This document shows, in pieces, positions 57,780 to 64,000 of a stretch of 64,000 nucleotides of DNA; within the stretch, counting starts at the first letter, position 1; every line of letters begins with the position of its first letter. The stretch spans positions 744,001-808,000 of the forward strand of contig MBPM02000012.1 of assembly GCA_001695595.3 (NCBI GenBank), in the 5' to 3' direction. The DNA comes from Plasmopara viticola (taxonomy: Eukaryota > Oomycota > Peronosporomycetes > Peronosporales > Peronosporaceae). A program made the translations under genes and the position numbers. The notes under the pieces were generated by a model. It ran no database searches, had not been told where the DNA came from, and worked only from the letters and a program-made list of their open reading frames with translations.

Positions 57780-59190
57780 CTATTTGTCTTGTGTACTAAA
57801 AAAGTTTAGCATCTTGTCGTCGCCACCTGTGGCAAAAGCCACGTTGCTGTCACTGCTTTGTTGGTGTCGCCAGGACAGACTGAGCAACTTGCCCTCGTGT
57901 GCGTTCACCGTGTGCAATGGAATCGTGCAACGTGCGTCCCAAACCTTCGCCGTGCCGTCATAGCCGCCAGATAGAAACAAATGCTCGTTGCTGATGGTGT
58001 TGGGGTGCCACGCCACGGAACTCACCCATGCTTTGTGCGATCGAAAGGTGCGCTGCACGATGCTTTCGCCATGCTGCTGGGCACGTGGGTCCCACAAACG
58101 GACGCAATGGTCTGCATGAGCCGTGAGGATCAGGCCATTTGCGTTCACGCTCAGGTCCGAGACTGCACGATTGCCTACAAGCGACTGCGAGCACGATTGC
58201 GTCGGTAGATCCCACAGCCGCACGACGCGATCACTGCCAGCAGACACAATCATGTCGTTGTCGTGCTCTGAACTCGATGGACGGAACGCGACGCTCGTCA
58301 CGTAGCTCGTGTGGCCCGTCAGCACAATCTCAGCCTCGGGCTGTCGAAAACTCTCGACACTGGCGCCGTCCGCTGCCGTCTTTTGTTTCTTTGTTGCATG
58401 CTGTAGACCTGATTCGTCCGACGTGGTCGGGATCTGCCACACGCGGACCGTATTGTCCCAGCTGCCAGTAACAACTCGCTTACCCGACGCATGCACGTGG
58501 ACGGCGTCGACACTATTCAAGTGACCAGTGAGTGCCGCCAGTGGTGACAAAGTGGCTGTCTTTACAGTGTACCGCCACAGCTGCGCCAATTGATCCTTTC
58601 CACTGCTGGCAATCACAAACTCGCCACTCTCATCACTACTCGCTACACTAACTGCCTTGATCGCTCCTTCGTGAGCCTTCACTGAAGTCTTCAAGTCTCC
58701 TTGAGTGTCCAACACACGCAGCACACCATCGTAACAGCCAGTGACGACGAGATTGTCATCAAAAGCCGCTACTGCACTGATCCAATCAGGATGATTGGTC
58801 TCCTTCTTCTTCTGTGGTTCGCAGAGTGCTTCCACGTACTCGAGCGTGAGCAGAGCTTCCTCCGACACATTGTGGGTTTGCAAATACTTGCCTAGCGACG
58901 AGCGGAGGAACAGACCATCAATCAGAAAATCAAACGGTCGAACGGAGGTTCCTGTATCCAGCAAATGATTCACCACTTGTGAAAGTCCACGACGATTAAG
59001 ATGCGTGGGCACTGCAAACGGCGTCTCTGTCACGCGAATGGCCACGTCCTTGGTCACAAATTTGACGCGAATCTGTAGCAAAAATCAAAGATTGACACAT
59101 GACATTAACCAATCCAATTCATGAGCCGCGATGGACTGGATCTGACGGAGAAAAGAGTGCAGCACCAACCTGCGGACCATCCTCGACCAT
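57780..59190 (-). CDS. WDR12: WDR12/YTM1 ribosome biogenesis WD40 protein
   Basis: Two exons, 59170-59190 (MVEDGPQ) and 57780-59072, are joined by a 97-nt GT..AG intron and give 437 aa. WDR12/Ytm1 joins Pes1/Nop7 and Bop1/Erb1 in the PeBoW complex, needed for pre-rRNA processing and 60S maturation; the AAA-ATPase Midasin/Rea1 pulls it off through its NLE domain. The NLE (ubiquitin-like) domain lies at about 5-75 (IRVKFVTKDVAIRVTETPFA, LNRRGLSQVVNHLL, FDFLIDGLFLRSSL). Seven WD40 repeats follow to the C-terminus, with clear units GSWDNTVRVW, GSDRVVRLWD, GYDGTAKVWDAR and GGDDKMLNFF. A short linker about QHATKKQKTAADGAS sits between repeats three and four. The tiny first exon is inferred from a strong pyrimidine-CTACAG acceptor and the in-frame CCATGGTCGAG; the donor is GTTGGT, less usual. 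It is followed 3' by convergent DBP5 and preceded by MTR4 on the same strand. Confidence 0.9.
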
Positions 59191-59337
59191 GGTAGTGATC
59201 GTTTTTGACTGGAGCACAGCAGCGACGCAGGATTGGTCAAAATACAAGGCAAATGTACACCACACGAACGCGTCCAACAAAGTACTTTACCCAATAGTAT
59301 ACTACCCAAACCAATTGGATGACTATCTCGCTACAGA

Positions 59338-62300
59338 CTACAGATAGAGCGAAGCAGCAAACACAATGTCGCGCTTGAGCTTCTTGCTCCCTTCGTCAAA
59401 CTTCTTTTCCAATTCCACGTCGCCAATCGAGTGTGCTGCAACCGTGAGTTGGCGCAACAATTCCTCCAAGCGCCGCAAACATCGTATAATCGTGCCTTCA
59501 AACGCCATCGACATTTTGCAAATTTGAGCAAACTTGGCCCCTTGACACCACGCAATCACGACATCAACAAGACTCGGATTCAACGCTTTGGCATACTCGT
59601 CCACGTCAATAGTCATTTTAGCGTCTTGCATCACTTTTGCAATGCGTTGCGCCGTCTCACGCAACTGGCGGACAGGAAGGGCGAGACTTTCAGCTTGGGG
59701 CGGTTTGTCGCTTTGTTTGCTTTTCTCGGTATTGATCAAACAGCTCAATAACGCCACAGTGTCGTTGACGGACAAGTCGTTAAACTGCCCATTGAAAATC
59801 AGTTCCGTCACTAAAAGCTCGTCTGCCGTCGACACTTCACACGCTGTGCGCCCCTTGCGTTGAATCACGCCTTCCTTGTCCACAAACTCTAATCGACGCA
59901 ACACCCGTCGACGACGACGCAAATCGTCCCGCAAGACTAACGATTTCGACTCTTGGATCTGTCGCTCCAACTCGCGCATCTTGGCTTCGCTCTCCATTTT
60001 CAAATTGTACAATGCAAATCGAGCGTCCTTGTCTTTTGCAGAGTGGAACGCCATCTTTTGCAACTTGTTCTCTGCCTCTATTGTCTTTTCAATCACGCGC
60101 GAGAATTGGTCGTCTTGAATGTCCATGTCTTCTCGAGGATCCAAGAGCGGGATCCCTTGGGGAAACCGACGCACCACTTCCTTTACCGATTTGCCCACTG
60201 CTTGACGGCTCTCCAGCGTTCGCAGATCTTTCGGGAGATACACCCGCAGAGACGAGACGAGATCGAGCATTTCGATCGGCACGGGACAAATTTGCATTTC
60301 GTACTTGGTCGAAGATGATAAACCCATCATTCCTTCTGGTGCTGGCCTTGGCAACTCAGAGACAGAGGTACCATTGGTAGCATCGTTGGACTTGGAATTG
60401 TCAGTGTTCACCATGCAGTTGAGTAACACATGGACGATCGTGTCTGGGGTAGCAGAGGTGGCATCGCTGGCCATTTTGGTCGTAAAGTTAACAATGACGC
60501 CCCAATCCCATTTGGACACGCTAGAGTCCTCGTCGTGGTCTGGACAGTAAAGCTTGACCAGACGACCGCCATTCAAGAACCGCACGAGAAAGTCGGGTCG
60601 GTTGCGAATGGCAAGAAAGTCTTCCTTTAAACGCACAAGAGACCGTGACAAGTAGTAATACTGCGCCACTTCTTCTTCGTTCTTGATCACAATCTGATCC
60701 CTTTCTTCTTGTACACGGGCTAGCGCTTCCTCTAACGCAGGGGCTGCTTGTTCGTTCTGGAATTGATGAAACGACTGTTTAATCATGTACTCCGGATCGG
60801 CATCTTCCACCCGCATCAAGTTGAGAAGCATATTGTATCCAAGATGAAACGTACTCACGAGGGGATCCGCTTGACCGTACAGAATGCCCTTGGCCACCTG
60901 TGGCTCCATCTCTACACTCAACATTTGAATGACGATACCCCGCGCATCGAGAGACCGTCGACCGGCACGTCCTGACATTTGAATGTACTCACCAGAAGTG
61001 ATCCAACGCATTTCCTTGCCATCAAACTTGCGACAATCTGTAAACACGACCGTCTTGGCTGGCATGTTCAAACCCATTGAAAACGTCTCGGTCGCAAACA
61101 GACACTTGAGCAATCCCTCCCCAAAGAGAATCTCAATCACTTCCTTTAAAATGGGCAGCAAACCCCCGTGGTGAATGCCAATGCCCCGTCTCAAAAGTGG
61201 CAAAATCGAGTCCACTTGCGGTAAAGCACGATCTTCGTCAGACAGCGAATCCATGGCATTTTTAAACAACTGATCCACCGACTCTTTTTCCTCTTCGGTA
61301 TTGAAATCAAGCTTCGACATGAGCAGGGCATAGGACTCACAATCGCGTTTACTAAAGGAAAAGACAATCACAGGATCGTATTGACGTTCCATAATGAGCT
61401 TGACAATACGAAAGACATCCGTGCCCACTTTTTTCTTTGGATTGTTCTTTTGCGCTTTGCGTCGCTTTGAATTGCTTCCATACGACGCAAGTTCCGTACA
61501 AGCATCATCCCCCGACGGTGCGAGGGTGGCAATGGCCTTTTGAAAGTTGTCTTCTCGAAACTTTCCTTTCTCATCCACCACGAGGTGCAAGCCACTGCCT
61601 CCAGCTGGAAAGACATAATGCTGTAACGGAGTTGGCCGGTAGTCGGTATACACGACATGGCACGGTTGATGGTGAATGTGGCAGATCCATCCGGCAAATT
61701 CCTTTGAATTCGGAATCGTAGCCGACAGAAAGACAAAACGGACCTTGTGAGGCAAGAGAATGATACTTTCCTCCCACACAACCCCTCGTTCCTTATCGCG
61801 CATGTAGTGGATTTCATCGTAAATCACCCACGCGACTTCGCGCATGATTTCGGATCCACGATACAGCATACTTCGTAAAATCTCGGTCGTCATGATCAAA
61901 CACGTCGCCGAGGGATTAATTGTAATGTCGCCCGTCATAAGCCCCACGTCTCCAAATTCTTCTTCTAAATCCCGGTACTTTTGGTTACTAAGAGCCTTGA
62001 TGGGAGACGTATAGATCACACGCTGCTTGTCTCGTAGACTCTTGGCAATTGCATACTCCGCCACGGCAGTCTTACCCGCTGAGGTATGAGCTGATACAAG
62101 AACGGACTCTCCAGCTTCAATGTAATCAATAGCGTGCTGCTGGAACGGATCGAGAGTGAAGGGGTACGTCTTGGCGGGGTTCTTGGCGGCTGCTCCGGCT
62201 GTAGGCGTCTCTTTGTAGTCGGGCGGGTACACTGAGAAAGAAATGAGATTCTTTTGTTGCGTGCCAGTGGACACTACAGTGGCAGAGTTTTTATTCTCGC

Positions 62301-62529
62301 CGTCCACAGGAGTGGCGTCAATACGTTTGCCCTCCACGACTTTAAACGTCGTGGAGATTGGCCGACCTTCACTTTGCTGCTTCTTGGTAGGTGGAGACAA
62401 AGCCTTGGCATCGGATAGAGAGACATTGGGAGCTTCCTTTCGTTTTAAGGATGTAGCCGCTTGTTCCTCGGTCGATAGAGTCACGGACGGGTCGTCGAAC
62501 GCGCCGAACAAGTCCAGCTCCTCGTCCAT
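59338..62529 (-). CDS. MTR4: MTR4 (SKIV2L2), exosome-associated DExH RNA helicase
   Basis: A single exon encodes 1063 aa, near human MTR4 (1042) and yeast Mtr4 (1073). MTR4 unwinds RNA for the nuclear exosome, as part of TRAMP-like complexes and in 5.8S rRNA maturation. It starts MDEELDLFGAFDD, as in the family's short acidic N-terminus. Helicase motifs: KTYPFTLDPFQ entry, motif I SAHTSAGKT (146-154), TSPIKALSNQKYR, GLMTGDITINP, DEIH (238-241), FLSATIPN, then GIGIHHGGLLP, ATETFSMGLNMPAKTV and QMSGRAGRRS. The arch with its KOW domain follows (GRLVKLYCP, DWGVIVNF), then the C-terminal bundle ending KRDIVFAASLYL, identical to the animal terminus. The MTR4-specific arch separates it from SKI2, which has a different insertion, and the ending also favours MTR4. 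All motifs are intact. Its stop lies 147 bp upstream of the WDR12 start. Confidence 0.95.
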   Translation of the reverse strand: MDEELDLFGAFDDPSVTLSTEEQAATSLKRKEAPNVSLSDAKALSPPTKKQQSEGRPISTTFKVVEGKRIDATPVDGENKNSATVVSTGTQQKNLISFSVYPPDYKETPTAGAAAKNPAKTYPFTLDPFQQHAIDYIEAGESVLVSAHTSAGKTAVAEYAIAKSLRDKQRVIYTSPIKALSNQKYRDLEEEFGDVGLMTGDITINPSATCLIMTTEILRSMLYRGSEIMREVAWVIYDEIHYMRDKERGVVWEESIILLPHKVRFVFLSATIPNSKEFAGWICHIHHQPCHVVYTDYRPTPLQHYVFPAGGSGLHLVVDEKGKFREDNFQKAIATLAPSGDDACTELASYGSNSKRRKAQKNNPKKKVGTDVFRIVKLIMERQYDPVIVFSFSKRDCESYALLMSKLDFNTEEEKESVDQLFKNAMDSLSDEDRALPQVDSILPLLRRGIGIHHGGLLPILKEVIEILFGEGLLKCLFATETFSMGLNMPAKTVVFTDCRKFDGKEMRWITSGEYIQMSGRAGRRSLDARGIVIQMLSVEMEPQVAKGILYGQADPLVSTFHLGYNMLLNLMRVEDADPEYMIKQSFHQFQNEQAAPALEEALARVQEERDQIVIKNEEEVAQYYYLSRSLVRLKEDFLAIRNRPDFLVRFLNGGRLVKLYCPDHDEDSSVSKWDWGVIVNFTTKMASDATSATPDTIVHVLLNCMVNTDNSKSNDATNGTSVSELPRPAPEGMMGLSSSTKYEMQICPVPIEMLDLVSSLRVYLPKDLRTLESRQAVGKSVKEVVRRFPQGIPLLDPREDMDIQDDQFSRVIEKTIEAENKLQKMAFHSAKDKDARFALYNLKMESEAKMRELERQIQESKSLVLRDDLRRRRRVLRRLEFVDKEGVIQRKGRTACEVSTADELLVTELIFNGQFNDLSVNDTVALLSCLINTEKSKQSDKPPQAESLALPVRQLRETAQRIAKVMQDAKMTIDVDEYAKALNPSLVDVVIAWCQGAKFAQICKMSMAFEGTIIRCLRRLEELLRQLTVAAHSIGDVELEKKFDEGSKKLKRDIVFAASLYL

Positions 62530-64000
62530 CGTAGCTTGTTAGAACTAAATGGCTGGATGTGACGAGGAAAAGGTAGATGTGGACCACCTAATCAGATCAT
62601 TTCCAACTCAAGATGCATTTTTTTATAATCGATATTGAAAAAAGTACTTTGCAATGACGGTATAAGAATAAAGTTTGCAGCACTTCGAACTTTGGCGTCT
62701 TGTGTTGAAGAAAAAGCGTAGCATCGCCATTTACTTTGCCATTTAGTGCGTAACTTGATCACAAGTCTTGTGATGTTCGAATATTGATTTAAAGGAAGTG
62801 CTACGTGTTGAAAAAATTGGCAGAAAAGTGGTATACGGTCTACTGAATGCGTATAAATACTTGATTACAATTGCAGGATACTTCTCCTTAAGGTTATATT
62901 ATAGGAAGCTAACTTCGCATCTGAAGATGTCAGAGACATATTAAATTTGGTACAACGACTTATACTGAATCTCAAAGTTAAGGAGTCAGCGATTTGCGAC
63001 TTGTTATATAAAGCGAAGGTCAGCAACCACTCCCCTTCTAAGCATTTGACTCCTACAGTCGCTTTTACCAATATATTTTGTGAGGGTGAAGCAAAATAAT
63101 CATTTACATCAGGGCAATCAAGGCGGGCTAAACGGGGCTACTTGGCCACCGAAAATTCAGCATTTGGATTTACAAGATTCCGAGCGACAAGTGCGCGTCT
63201 AGAGACGTCATTTAGGTTTGAGAGTGCTCTTTTGAGGCTTCTTTATAAGAAGCTGACGAAGTCGACGGAGTCGATGATAAAGAGGATGGCCACTCAGACC
63301 AGGACCGCCTAAGCTGAATATGAAGACATCAAATATCCTTTAAAGGGTGGAGAATCCGAAACGGTTGCAAGGTTCGTTTTGTTGCAGACGGAGCAACCGA
63401 TAATGGCTCTGGTCACCTAAAAGCCTGGTAGAAGAGCATCCGATCTGGCCCTCATTTGCACCAACCTCAGACAGTGCGGTAATCGAAAGCGATCCCGTCA
63501 GATGTTGAAAAACCTTCCGTTACCTAATTGTGCGTACCGTGTACGGTCCATCGGGTTTAGAAAAGATTGGTCAGCGTTATATACGGGTCAAGTATTCTGC
63601 TGACAATACCTTCTATAGAAAAAGGGGGCATGCGTCGTTCTTATGGACGGACTGCGCACGGGCGCGGCCCGGTAGGAGGCTTTCTGTGTATACGTGACCT
63701 TTTGAGGAGGCCGTTAAAGTAGATTATATGTCAAGCACAAATGTGATAAGGAAAAGCTCATCGAGCAATGATCTTTGGCCTTATGGCTGATATGAAGGAG
63801 ATGTCCGACCCTCTAAAAGAAAAAAGGAAGGGGTGAAGAAAGTAGACGTTCGACCTTCTAAGGGCGTTCTTCGATGCATAATTTGTAATATCCGTCATTT
63901 TGCAATTAAGGTGCTCCTTGCGCCAAGCGCATCACAGTTTCAAATAAAATTACGGCCAAATATCTGCCTAGTTTGCCCTGGGAAAACGGCAACTTTTCGA
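62530..64000. other. Spacer upstream of MTR4 with a weak gag-like trace
   Basis: The first hundred or so bases hold the MTR4 promoter. The remainder has no supported gene. At about 63635-63780 two + frames read MDGLRTGAAR (then a stop) and PFEEAVKVDYMSS, which resemble the oomycete retrotransposon gag pattern FMxGLxxGxxR followed by TFEEAVxxA. The right end reads into the window edge. Confidence 0.4.
63630..63780 (+). mobile_element. Possible retrotransposon gag remnant
   Basis: Short protein-like strings MDGLRTGAAR and PFEEAVKVDYMSS occur in the right order for a gag protein but in different frames and with an in-frame stop. Nothing else of an element was found nearby, so this is a weak call. 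Confidence 0.25.

Overview
This is a nuclear chromosome segment from a eukaryote, most likely an oomycete (Phytophthora or downy mildew type). The evidence is long, mostly intronless genes, introns of about 60-100 nt with GT..AG ends, a START protein with a Cys-only FYVE-like finger, an EDR2-type START/DUF1336 protein, a C2-like/DEP/AGC kinase, and gene-dense islands separated by AT-rich spacers with decayed transposons. The species cannot be fixed from the sequence. No bacterial, phage, CRISPR or organelle features were seen.

Layout. 1-3.4 kb: AT-rich spacer. 3.4-5.4 kb: decayed Mutator-like (MULE) transposase. 5.6-8.7 kb: INTS7 (Integrator subunit 7), three exons, + strand. 8.7-18.4 kb: spacer with a 53-bp tandem duplication, a Cys-rich fragment and faint Copia traces. 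18.4-21.7 kb: START + FYVE-like protein, +. 22.4-23.1 kb: apparently broken ZRSR2-like splicing factor remnant, -. 23.4-34.1 kb: VPS13-family lipid-transfer protein (about 3560 aa, one exon), +. 34.3-35.2 kb: four-exon COPI-associated/TVP15-like membrane protein, -. 35.5-37.8 kb: C2-like/DEP/AGC kinase, two exons, -. 37.8-47.0 kb: spacer with a possible Copia remnant. 47.0-50.1 kb: insulin-degrading-enzyme-like M16 metallopeptidase, +. 50.2-52.1 kb: membrane-anchored EDR2-like START/DUF1336 protein, two exons, +. 52.1-54.9 kb: spacer with a degenerate tRNA-Gly and possible LTR pieces. 54.9-56.1 kb: GH5 glycoside hydrolase, -. 56.2-57.7 kb: DBP5/DDX19 helicase, three exons, +. 57.8-59.2 kb: WDR12/YTM1, two exons, -. 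59.3-62.5 kb: MTR4, -. 62.5-64 kb: spacer with a weak gag-like trace.

Themes. DBP5 (mRNA export), WDR12 (60S maturation) and MTR4 (nuclear exosome) lie within 6.5 kb; INTS7 and the ZRSR2-like remnant also concern nuclear RNA. VPS13, the TVP15-like protein, the START-FYVE-like protein and the EDR2-like protein all point to membrane or lipid handling. These are housekeeping functions, and shared location is not evidence of co-regulation.

Splice joins were read by eye from GT..AG ends, frame continuity and family conservation. The exon models are therefore inference, although each multi-exon model keeps one open frame. I found no convincing undescribed system. The most informative items are the reconstructed gene models, the START-FYVE-like protein lacking the usual HH motif, the EDR2-like protein with membrane segments in place of a visible PH domain, and the broken ZRSR2-like gene next to VPS13.
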